Shown: positions 1 to 5,220 of the stretch, piece by piece | Layout: every line of letters starts with the position of its first letter | Numbering within the stretch: the stretch's first letter is position 1 | NCBI GenBank assembly: GCA_021817625.1 | Contig: JAKASY010000177.1 | Span: 1-5,459 of the forward strand | Reading direction: 5' to 3' | Origin: Bacillota bacterium | GTDB lineage: Bacteria; Bacillota_E; JAJZYS01; JAILZS01 | Length of the DNA stretch: 5,459 nucleotides | The notes under the pieces: model-generated | What the model was told of the DNA's origin: nothing | Databases searched by the model: none | The model's input: only the letters and a program-made list of their open reading frames with translations | Made by a program: the position numbers and the translations under genes

Positions 1-6
1 CCGATC

Positions 7-483
7 TTACTGGTGACGCTCACCGGGCGCCGTGACCAGGTTGCCGTAGCGCCGGATCGTCTCCTCGAACGGCGGCGGCACCTCGGGCCGATCGGCGTAG
101 AAGAACTGGTAGTGCAGCGGCAGGCCGGCGGTGTGGTTGGCCACCTGGCGCACCGTCGCCTCGCGCCCGTCAACCCGACTGCGCAGGGGCGCGTCGCTAA
201 GATACGCGTTCACCGGCCGATCGAGGTCGATCGCCCCGCGCTCTACGAGCACCATGAGCGCGGTCGCGGTCATGGGCTTGGTGATCGACGCGAGCGAGTA
301 CATCGTGTGCTCGGTGGCGGCCAGGCGGCGCTCGCGGTCGGCCCAGCCGAACCCTTCCTGCCACAGCCACTGCCCGTCCCGGGTGACGGCGACGGCGAGC
401 GAGGGGATCGAGCGCTCGACGAGCTCGCGGCGGATCAGATCGCGGACGGGTTCGAGTGAGGTCGGTGGGTTGTCGGGCTTCAT
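7..483 (-). CDS. Serine hydrolase, class C beta-lactamase-like, C-terminally truncated
   Basis: N-terminal half of a beta-lactamase/penicillin-binding-protein-like serine hydrolase (Pfam Beta-lactamase, peptidase S12 type). The 158 residues start MKPDNPP and contain the SxxK nucleophile motif as S66-I-T-K69 within YSLASITKP, then a conserved helix (about 72-92) and NHTAGLP at 116-122, matching the family's LLTHTSGL block. The protein ends at APGERHQ, followed by TAA at 9-7. Family members usually run to 350 residues or more, and PGE(R)xxYSN normally continues here, so the YxN motif and the HxG/KTG motif are missing. I chose ATG 483 because GGAG lies 7 bases upstream (494-491); the frame is open further to 537 without better support. 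No signal peptide is visible, so it is probably cytoplasmic. Without the second and third motifs it should be inactive unless the stop is a sequencing error. Substrate unknown. It faces away from the intact relative at 837. Confidence 0.8.
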   Translation of the reverse strand: MKPDNPPTSLEPVRDLIRRELVERSIPSLAVAVTRDGQWLWQEGFGWADRERRLAATEHTMYSLASITKPMTATALMVLVERGAIDLDRPVNAYLSDAPLRSRVDGREATVRQVANHTAGLPLHYQFFYADRPEVPPPFEETIRRYGNLVTAPGERHQ

Positions 484-485
484 CG

Positions 486-494
486 CTCCACTCC
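486..494 (-). promoter_or_regulatory. Ribosome binding site of the truncated hydrolase
   Basis: On the minus strand GGAG at 494-491 sits 7 bases before ATG 483. A second GGAG at 489-486 is only 2 bases away, too close to serve. The first copy decides for 483 over upstream in-frame starts. Confidence 0.5.
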
Positions 495-825
495 ATCCGC
501 GGAAGTGTCGACCGGCGTAGCCTGTGCGGCGGCCCAAGCGCGTCCGCGTACCGGGTTCGGCCCCACACGCCCTCGCCCCTGTCCGGACTCCACGCGGCTA
601 CGATCCGTGTCACCCGCGCCTTTGCCGGTACGAGAGCGGCGAGGCTGCCATGAGGGCCGGCGGGAGCTGACCCGAGCCCTTGAGGCCGTCCCTGGGTGCA
701 TGGACGGACCAGAGCGCTAGCGAACCGGCCCGAGCGCAGCCCAGGCCCCCGCAAGGGAGCGCTCCCCTTGGCCACGAACCCCCTCCTCGAACAGCGTGGC
801 AGCTATCGCCCCTACACGGGACGAC

Positions 826-833
826 GGAGGGAG
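826..833 (+). promoter_or_regulatory. Strong ribosome binding site of the intact hydrolase
   Basis: GGAGGGAG at 826-833 places a full GGAGG (826-830) 6 bases before ATG 837. It selects this start over the upstream in-frame codons and over the second ATG at 843. Confidence 0.8.
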
Positions 834-836
834 CTC

Positions 837-2285
837 ATGGCCATGGCTGACTGGGCGCGGCGATTCGCCGAGTGGGCAGAGCGCGTGGTCGCGGAGTCCG
901 GCACCCCCGGTATCGCCGTCGCAACGCGGGTTGGAGGGGAGCCGGCCTACAGCGCCGGATTCGGCCACCGGGACCGGGAGGCGGCCCTGCCGGTCGGCCC
1001 CGATACGGCCTTTGGCATCGGCTCCGCGACGAAGTCGTTCACGGCGATGGCGATCCTTCAGCTCCAGGAGCGGGGGCGGCTGAGCGTGGACGACCCGGTC
1101 AGCCGCTGCCTTCCCGACCTCCGCATTCCGAACATGCGCGGCCGGACGCCGATCCGCATCCACCACCTGCTCACGCACTCGTCCGGCCTGGAGCCGCTGG
1201 GCACGCTCCGGCTGGCGATGCTGCGAAGCCTGCGCGAAGACCCCGACGCGACCGGGCAGGGGACGGGCTCCCAGGAGGCGGACCTGCAGACGGCCACGCC
1301 GATCGACACGACGGACGAGATGATCGCCTACCTGAGCAGTCTCGACCTAGAGCCCCTCGGTGCGCCGGGCGAGGCGTTCAGCTACTCGAACGACGGCTTC
1401 GCGCTCCTGGGTGCGATCATCGAGCGCGTCGCCGGCACCACGTACGAGGCGTACCTGCGCGAGCACATCCTGGGCCCGGCGGGGATGGCGCGAAGCGGTC
1501 TCGACCCCGACGCGCTCGGCGACGACGACGTGGCGGTCCTGTACGGCCGCGGTCCTGCCGCCGAGGACGGGACGCCGGGAGAGGTGCGGCGCTCACCCGC
1601 GCGCTGGCGCCGTCCGGCGATGTACGCAGCGGGCTCGCTCTGGTCGACCACGAACGACCTCCTGCGCTACCTGGAGGTGTACCGCACAGGCGGGCGATCG
1701 GGCGGCGTCCGCCTGCTCTCCACCGCCAGCGTGGACACCATGTGCGCGCGCCATATCCGCTGCGGCCAGCGCCAGTGGTACGGCTACGGGCTCATGACGG
1801 CCGACGACGGCGACGGTCCCGTCCGCGTCGGTCACGGCGGCGCCAGCAAGGGCGTGGCGGCGCAGATCACCCTGGCTCCCCAACTGGGCCTCACGGTCGC
1901 CGTGCTGGCGAACCTCATGGGCGCCCCGTCCGAGCGTGTGGCGACCGGCCTCGTCCGCGCGTTCGACGGGCGAGACCCCGGCGGCGAGCCGCCGTCGCGC
2001 CCCGCCTTCGACGGGAGCGCGGACGGGATGGACGCGTTCGTCGGGCGGTACGGGTCGGCGGAAGGCGCACGCGTCGACGTCCGGCGAGGCGACGGCGCCG
2101 CGCTCACGGTGGTCGTGGGAGGCATGAGCCTGCCCGCGCGCCGGATCGGCGAGCGCGCCTTCGCCGTCGCGATGCAGGGCGAGGAGCGGGTGCTCGAGTT
2201 CCCGGACGCGGGGGGCGCGCCGGCGCTCTTCTTCGGCCTGCGCCTCCTCCGGCGTCTGCCGGCGGCCAGCGCCGAGGCGACTTGA
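837..2285 (+). CDS. Serine hydrolase, class C beta-lactamase-like, with C-terminal domain
   Basis: Complete 482-residue enzyme of the Beta-lactamase (PF00144, peptidase S12-like) superfamily. The class C catalytic signature is intact: nucleophile motif S63-A-T-K66, conserved LLTHSSGL at 111-118, Y183-S-N185 and H333-G-G335 (the KTG-equivalent). GSLWST at 266-271 is a further conserved block. Residues about 5-360 form the catalytic domain. After a Pro/Gly/Asp-rich linker (about 376-396), residues about 397-475 look like the small beta-rich C-terminal domain seen in many members (DUF3471-like). No signal peptide or membrane segment is visible at the chosen start, so a cytoplasmic enzyme is likely. 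Family members include esterases, D-amino-acid-specific or D-Ala-D-Ala peptidases and beta-lactamase-like proteins; sequence cannot tell which, and resistance should not be assumed. The insertion between the SSGL and YSN motifs (about 120-165) is rather long and polar. A GNAT gene follows after 50 bases on the same strand. Confidence 0.93.
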   Translation: MAMADWARRFAEWAERVVAESGTPGIAVATRVGGEPAYSAGFGHRDREAALPVGPDTAFGIGSATKSFTAMAILQLQERGRLSVDDPVSRCLPDLRIPNMRGRTPIRIHHLLTHSSGLEPLGTLRLAMLRSLREDPDATGQGTGSQEADLQTATPIDTTDEMIAYLSSLDLEPLGAPGEAFSYSNDGFALLGAIIERVAGTTYEAYLREHILGPAGMARSGLDPDALGDDDVAVLYGRGPAAEDGTPGEVRRSPARWRRPAMYAAGSLWSTTNDLLRYLEVYRTGGRSGGVRLLSTASVDTMCARHIRCGQRQWYGYGLMTADDGDGPVRVGHGGASKGVAAQITLAPQLGLTVAVLANLMGAPSERVATGLVRAFDGRDPGGEPPSRPAFDGSADGMDAFVGRYGSAEGARVDVRRGDGAALTVVVGGMSLPARRIGERAFAVAMQGEERVLEFPDAGGAPALFFGLRLLRRLPAASAEAT

Positions 2286-2304
2286 GCCGAGCGCGGCCCT
2301 CGGC
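2286..2304 (+). other. Small inverted repeat between hydrolase and GNAT genes
   Basis: GCCGAG (2286-2291) and CTCGGC (2299-2304) are perfect inverted arms around a 7-base loop, starting right after the hydrolase TGA. No T-tract follows, so an intrinsic terminator is unlikely. It may be an mRNA hairpin that partly separates the two genes, or chance in GC-rich DNA. Confidence 0.2.
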
Positions 2305-2335
2305 GCGGTCGCACGACCCCGGCCGAGCTTCTGGG

Positions 2336-2821
2336 ATGCCCTCGAAGTACGACGTCGCGGAAGTCGTGGACCGGCGCCGCAAGCGCGATGTCTCGGAAAG
2401 CGTGCTCAGGGCCCTGCCCGGTTGGTTCGGCATCGAGGCGTCCATCGTCGAGTACGTGCGGGAATCTCAGAGCATGCCGTTCTGGGCCGCATACGTCGGC
2501 GACCGCCCGGTGGGGTTTCTCGCACTGAAGCGGCACAATGCCTACACGTCGGAGATCTTCTGCATGGGGATTCGCCAGGAGTTCCATCGCCAGGGAATCG
2601 GCTCGGCGCTCGTTCGGGTCTGCGAGGCCTTTTGCACGGAGCATGGGTCGGAGTTCCTGACGGTCAAGACGCTGGACGAGTCCAGACCGAGCGAGGAGTA
2701 CGCGCGGACCAGGGCCTTCTACCTCGCGATGGGGTTTGGGCCGCTCGAGGTATTCAAGGATCTCTGGGATGAGGCCAACCCTTGTCTCCTGCTGGCAAAG
2801 AGCCTCACGCGCGCCCGCTGA
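2336..2821 (+). CDS. GNAT family N-acetyltransferase
   Basis: A 161-residue single-domain GCN5-related acetyltransferase, predicted to move an acetyl group from acetyl-CoA to an amine; acceptor unknown. Central strands VGFLALKRHN (59-68) and TSEIFCMGI (71-79) lead into the acetyl-CoA pyrophosphate loop H84-R-Q-G-I-G89 and its helix (90-102). The C-terminal part has FLTVKTLDESRPSEEYARTRAFYLAMGF (107-134) and ends LWDEANPCLLLAKSL. From memory this is a recognisable conserved GNAT subfamily, also common in low-GC Firmicutes, that starts shortly before a LRxLPxWFGIE block; LPGWFGIE is at 27-34, which supports this start. The SD is weak (only GAG at 2325-2327). The frame is open far upstream inside the hydrolase gene, but those codons are not family-like. 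It lies 50 bases after the hydrolase and is probably co-transcribed. Its GC is visibly lower than its neighbours. Confidence 0.9.
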   Translation: MPSKYDVAEVVDRRRKRDVSESVLRALPGWFGIEASIVEYVRESQSMPFWAAYVGDRPVGFLALKRHNAYTSEIFCMGIRQEFHRQGIGSALVRVCEAFCTEHGSEFLTVKTLDESRPSEEYARTRAFYLAMGFGPLEVFKDLWDEANPCLLLAKSLTRAR

Positions 2822-2846
2822 GGCCGCTCGGTCGAGTGTCGATCGA

Positions 2847-2883
2847 TTTCGGACGGGCGCGATCGGACGGGTGGCGTCCGAAA
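2847..2883. repeat. 9-base inverted repeat, terminator-like, with internal direct repeat
   Basis: TTTCGGACG (2847-2855) and CGTCCGAAA (2875-2883) are perfect inverted arms with a 19-base loop, starting 25 bases after the GNAT stop codon. The left arm overlaps CGGACGGG (2850-2857), which recurs directly at 2864-2871, a 14-base period. As RNA this gives a stem after the GNAT gene, but no U-rich tail follows. It could be a transcription-end structure, a protein-binding site, or a mobile-repeat remnant. Confidence 0.35.
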
Positions 2884-3063
2884 CCTGCGGAAAGGGCTCG
2901 GGCCGCCGTCGGTGGTTTGCGCTGAAGGGGCGCACCCGAGGCCGGACAGGCGGCCGCCCACCCCGGCGCCTTGGCCACGGCTCCATGCGCGCCTATCCTG
3001 CGCACCTGGGCGCCCCGGATCGCCGTCCGTGCATCGCCGCCCTGTCGCACGCGACGCTTTCGC

Positions 3064-3079
3064 GCCGGCGCTCGCCGGC
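3064..3079 (-). terminator. Possible stem-loop downstream of the VOC gene
   Basis: GCCGGCG (3064-3070) and CGCCGGC (3073-3079) are inverted arms separated by two bases, so a real hairpin would have six pairs and a four-base loop. It lies 54 bases beyond the stop of the minus-strand VOC gene. No T-tract follows on that strand, and short GC-only repeats are common at this base composition. Confidence 0.2.
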
Positions 3080-3133
3080 CTTGCGCGCCTCGGCCCGGGT
3101 CGCCTGGGCAGGGCGCCGCCGCCAGGGCCGAGC

Positions 3134-3544
3134 TCAGCCGTGGCGCTCGGTGAAGCTGAACCAGTTGCCCGAGTCGTCCCGCATGACAGCCTCGACCCCA
3201 TACGGGCGCTCGGCCGGCGGCTGGACGAACGTGACGCCCTTCCCGGCCAGGAGGGCGTGGTCGCCGCGGCAGTCGGTCGTGCCCATCACCCCCGGGCTCA
3301 GGGCCCCCTTGGCCACCAGTGCGCGCACCTGGGACGCCGTCTCGGGGTCGAGCATCGATCTCGATGGGTCCATGAGCAGGAGGTCCTGATCCGGATTGCC
3401 CGGTGGGCGGACCGTCAGCCAGCGCATGCCATTGTCGAGAACGACGTCGGTCGTCACCTCGAACCCCAGCTTGTCCACGTAGAACTCCTTGGCGGAGTCC
3501 TGATCGAGAACCCACACCCCGACGATGGTGATCCCCTTGATCAG
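3134..3544 (-). CDS. VOC/glyoxalase-fold family protein
   Basis: A 136-residue vicinal oxygen chelate (glyoxalase/bleomycin-resistance/dioxygenase fold) protein. It shows the two expected beta-alpha-beta-beta-beta modules: IKGITIVGVWVLDQDSAKEFYVDKLGFEV (2-30) with RWLTVRPP (41-48), then the second module with DCRGDHALLAGKGVTFVQPP (91-110), RPYGVEAVMRDDSGNWFSF (113-131) and a short tail. PYG followed by a D-x-G-N turn is typical. The usual first-strand metal ligand (His/Gln) is not obvious, so it may be a metal-independent or ligand-binding member; substrate unknown. No ATG, GTG or TTG lies in frame near the N-terminus. The best start is CTG at 3544-3542: homologues from memory begin M(x)IKGI, AAGGGGG lies 8 bases upstream (3559-3553), and CTGA overlaps the stop of the regulator gene. 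The codon aligned with a GTG start two codons earlier is GTC. The pair looks translationally coupled. Confidence 0.88.
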   Translation of the reverse strand: MIKGITIVGVWVLDQDSAKEFYVDKLGFEVTTDVVLDNGMRWLTVRPPGNPDQDLLLMDPSRSMLDPETASQVRALVAKGALSPGVMGTTDCRGDHALLAGKGVTFVQPPAERPYGVEAVMRDDSGNWFSFTERHG

Positions 3545-4122
3545 CTCGACTGCCCCCTTCGAACCGCCTGTCGAGCGGGACGGTGCCTCCCATCCACAGT
3601 AGGCGCCTGTCCCTCCGCCGGCTTCTCCAAAAGTGCGCCATGCGCCCTCTCGACCGCTGCTGCCAGGCCCGCGCGCCACATCAGGGCGTAGCAGGCGGGG
3701 ATCGCCGCCACGCCGGGCCCCGACAGCGCCGCGCGCCGGTACTCGGTGGGTGGGCGGCCGGTGATCGCGGCGAACCGGGAGCTGAAGGCGCCGAGACTGG
3801 AAAAGCCCACGGCGAAGCAGATGGCGGTCACGCTCAGGTCCGTCGTGCGCAGGAGGTCGGTCGCCCGCTCGATGCGGCGGCGTGTGCGGTAGGCGCCAGG
3901 CGACTCTCCGTAGGCGCCGCGGAAGGCGCGAATGAAATGGGCGCGCGAGTACCCGATGGAGCGCGCCAGGGCGTCCACGTCCAGGCGGTCGGCGAACTCC
4001 GCGTCGATGCGGTCGCGCGCCGCGCGCAGGGCCCTGAGCAGTGTCACGTCCTGCGTGGGCGGGACGAGGCGGCGTGATCCATCCCGCCGCCGCGGCCCCC
4101 TCGCCTCCTCGCCGTCCGCCAT
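3541..4122 (-). CDS. AraC family transcriptional regulator, DNA-binding domain type
   Basis: A 193-residue regulator whose core is an AraC/XylS DNA-binding domain with two helix-turn-helix units. The first is in LDVDALARSIGYSRAHFIRAFRGAYGESP (about 48-75). The second is in DLSVTAICFAVGFSSLGAFSSRFAAITGRPPTEYR (about 95-129), which carries the family's GF(S)-F-R-F-G-P-Y pattern. There is no N-terminal sugar-type sensor domain; residues 1-25 are charged and probably disordered. The tail has IPACYALMWR (141-150), a block I recall from regulators paired with VOC proteins. ATG 4122 is chosen because GGTGGGGG (4135-4128) lies 5 bases upstream; the frame is open to GTG 4158 with a poorer SD. Its TGA (3543-3541) overlaps the VOC start, so the two form an operon. 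It probably controls this operon in response to an unknown small molecule. Confidence 0.9.
   Translation of the reverse strand: MADGEEARGPRRRDGSRRLVPPTQDVTLLRALRAARDRIDAEFADRLDVDALARSIGYSRAHFIRAFRGAYGESPGAYRTRRRIERATDLLRTTDLSVTAICFAVGFSSLGAFSSRFAAITGRPPTEYRRAALSGPGVAAIPACYALMWRAGLAAAVERAHGALLEKPAEGQAPTVDGRHRPARQAVRRGQSS
3542..3559 (-). promoter_or_regulatory. Ribosome binding site and CTG start of the VOC gene
   Basis: AAGGGGG (3559-3553) lies 8 bases before CTG (3544-3542), whose last two bases belong to the regulator's TGA stop. The geometry is that of the common ATGA overlap with C in place of A. This element decides the VOC start, since no standard start codon is available in that frame. 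Confidence 0.45.
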
Positions 4123-4473
4123 GCAAGCCCCCACCACCGTGTCGGATAGGGCCCTCACCCGGGGCCCGACGCTCCACGAGTCCCGTTCCAGTTTCCTACG
4201 CCTTGCGCATGGCCGTACCCTCTACGACCCGGCCGGGCTCTGGCGAATGACATGGTCAGGCGCCCCCAGCCGGATGACGGCTCCCGCCCAGTGCTTGCCC
4301 AGCGCCCACTCGCGGCCAGGGCTACCACACCCGCGATCACGGACCGGCGGTACCCAGGCCTCCACTACGATCGCGACCGCCCCCTCTTCGCGACCGGACC
4401 GCCACTTGGTGGCGGGGCGGCGTCCAGCATCCCGGACGAAGCGTGGTCCGTGGCCGACGCCGGCGGTCGGGCA
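4123..4473. other. Intergenic region upstream of the AraC-VOC operon
   Basis: About 350 bases between the AraC start and the end of the GNAT remnant, both on the minus strand. It should hold the operon promoter, but no convincing -35/-10 pair is visible. In the frame of the GNAT remnant, the 83 codons after its stop are open down to TAG 4224-4222; they lack a supported start and match no protein I know. Hairpins lie at 4399-4415 and 4454-4470. Confidence 0.45.
4399..4415 (-). terminator. Seven-pair hairpin downstream of the broken GNAT gene
   Basis: CCGCCAC (4399-4405) and GTGGCGG (4409-4415) are perfect inverted arms around TTG. On the minus strand this lies 58 bases after the remnant's stop at 4474. 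A second, weaker repeat (CCGAC 4454-4458 / GTCGG 4466-4470) lies between them. Neither has a T-tract, so termination is only a possibility; an operator upstream of the AraC gene is an alternative. Confidence 0.3.
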
Positions 4474-4665
4474 TCACAGCCAGCTGTCCAGATAGAAGCC
4501 CTCCCGGGCGTCGTATTCTGGCAGCTCTCCCTGCTTCATGCGGACCATCACGCTTCCCGGCCGGTAGCCGCGCTGCCGCAGCGCGTCGAGCGTGCGGGCC
4601 GCCCCGCCCGCCGTGCGAACGAGCATCCGTGTCCGGCCGTGCTCCCGGCTCAGGTGCTCGGCGGC
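4474..4665 (-). pseudogene. Out-of-frame C-terminal remnant of a tandem GNAT protein
   Basis: The 63 residues from AAEHLSREHG to YLDSWL, ending at TGA 4476-4474, look like the end of the second acetyltransferase-like domain of two-domain GNAT proteins. In such proteins, as I recall them, a helix resembling LAAARGASRLVAGVN is followed by A-Y-x-x-x-L-x-x-R-G-F/Y-R and a tail ending in D-x-W. Here the corresponding pieces are LSREHGRTRMLVRTAGG, LDALRQRGYRPGSVMVRM and GFYLDSW. It overlaps the end of the preceding GNAT frame by 16 bases in a different frame, so one lesion probably split the original gene. No start codon with an SD precedes it. The early part of the second domain, roughly 60-70 residues in the family as I remember it, is not present in any frame. 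Confidence 0.65.
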
Positions 4666-5204
4666 GGAGTGGCCCCGGCCTCGCGTCCGATCTCGAGGCC
4701 CGGATAGAGAAAGCCCAGATCCGGCAGGGCGCCGTCGAGCCCCACGCCCGCGGGCAGCGCCGTGCGGTCCAACTCGCGCGACCACGCGACGCCCGTCCAG
4801 GCGGGCCGGAACCCCATGCTCCCGTAGAAGTGGACGTGGAACGCGCTGTGCGCGAACGTCTCCAGTCCCATGAGCCGGACGCCCCGGGCGCGCCAGGCAT
4901 CGAGGCAGGCGCTGACCAGCTGGCGGGCCACGCCGCCGCGCTGCGCAGCCGGGTCCACCGCGAGCGGCCCGAACCACGCGAGCGTGCCGCGTGCCACCGA
5001 CACCAGGGAGCCGATGAGGCGGCCGTCCCGATCCTGGGCCACGAAGCAGCCTTCGGGGTCCGAGGCGAGGCGCGTCTGCCACGTGAGGGCGGGCATGGCC
5101 ACGGCCTGCGGGTTCCCGAGGAAGGCGCCGAACGCCGCGCGCGTCAGGGCGGCGGCCGCCTCCAGGTCCTCGGGCGACATGAGGCGCACGTCGCACTCCG
5201 CCAC
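4650..5204 (-). CDS. GNAT family N-acetyltransferase, probably truncated
   Basis: A 184-residue acetyltransferase frame. The GNAT domain spans about 6-145: VRLMSPEDLEAAAALTRAAFG (6-26), strands CFVAQDRDGRLIGSLVSV (53-70) and LAWFGPLAVDP (75-85), the acetyl-CoA loop Q88-R-G-G-V-A93 with its helix (94-107), then GLETF and HFYGSMGFRPAW (125-136). Residues about 150-176 (LPDLGFLYPGLEIGREA) resemble the start of the second domain of tandem GNAT proteins, after which the frame reads through low-complexity ATPPPST to a TGA. The acceptor is unknown. GTG 5204 is preferred: GGGAGG (5220-5215) lies 10 bases upstream and the family-like sequence begins at VRLMSPED. TTG 5234 in the same frame and the CTG just before are alternatives. 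The first domain alone could still fold and work. It is transcribed towards the AraC-VOC pair but separated from it by about 350 bases. Confidence 0.82.
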   Translation of the reverse strand: MAECDVRLMSPEDLEAAAALTRAAFGAFLGNPQAVAMPALTWQTRLASDPEGCFVAQDRDGRLIGSLVSVARGTLAWFGPLAVDPAAQRGGVARQLVSACLDAWRARGVRLMGLETFAHSAFHVHFYGSMGFRPAWTGVAWSRELDRTALPAGVGLDGALPDLGFLYPGLEIGREAGATPPPST

Positions 5205-5220
5205 CAGGGAGGCACCTCCC
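5205..5220 (-). promoter_or_regulatory. Ribosome binding site inside a short palindrome, second GNAT gene
   Basis: On the minus strand GGGAGG (5220-5215) is followed by TG and CCTCCC (5212-5207), then the GTG start at 5204. The SD is thus one arm of an inverted repeat that could form a five-pair stem with a GUGC loop and hide the ribosome site. Confidence 0.4.

Larger units (their letters stand above)
484..836. other. Divergent intergenic region
   Basis: This 353-base stretch separates the start codons of the two divergent serine hydrolases, so it should hold promoters for both. I could not find a convincing -35/-10 pair on either strand, and no translated frame resembles a known protein. 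The frame of the downstream hydrolase stays open to 696, but those 47 extra codons have no family similarity and no good SD. There is no strong inverted repeat that would mark an operator. Confidence 0.5.
2822..3133. other. Convergent intergenic region without a recognised gene
   Basis: This 312-base stretch lies between the 3' ends of the plus-strand GNAT gene and the minus-strand VOC gene. No frame in it resembles a known protein. It holds a 9-base inverted repeat near its left end, a palindrome GGCGGCCGCC at 2949-2958, and GCCGGCG/CGCCGGC arms at 3064-3079. Two convergent transcripts must end here, so some of these hairpins may help termination, but none has a T-tract on either strand. Confidence 0.5.

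Noticed and set aside
680..708. TTGAGG as a possible -35 box for the intact hydrolase.
   Set aside because: The position 17 bases downstream reads GACGGA, not a -10-like hexamer.
872..2335. The GNAT frame stays open upstream through most of the serine hydrolase gene, suggesting a giant fusion protein.
   Set aside because: The upstream codons translate to Arg/Pro/Gly-rich text typical of an out-of-frame reading of GC-rich DNA, while the overlapping frame encodes a clear hydrolase with all motifs.
2949..2958. Perfect ten-base palindrome GGCGGCCGCC.
   Set aside because: Made only of G and C in very GC-rich DNA, so expected by chance; no second copy or context supports a site.
3545..4177. The VOC frame is also open upstream through the whole regulator gene.
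   Set aside because: That stretch is Arg/Pro/Gly-rich shadow of the regulator, whose own frame has two clear helix-turn-helix units.
4155..4340. A 61-codon minus-strand frame beginning with a hydrophobic IAGVVALAA segment.
   Set aside because: No SD before the GTG and the rest is low-complexity Gly/Arg text; it overlaps the operon's likely promoter region and the AraC upstream extension.
4222..4473. An 83-codon open stretch following the stop of the GNAT remnant, in the same frame, with G/C-rich third positions.
   Set aside because: No supported start or SD, no recognisable similarity, and stop-free runs of this length are common at such GC content.
4630..4680. Programmed -1 frameshifting to join the two GNAT pieces.
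   Set aside because: No slippery heptamer or homopolymer run is present, and the middle of the second domain appears to be missing, which frameshifting would not restore.
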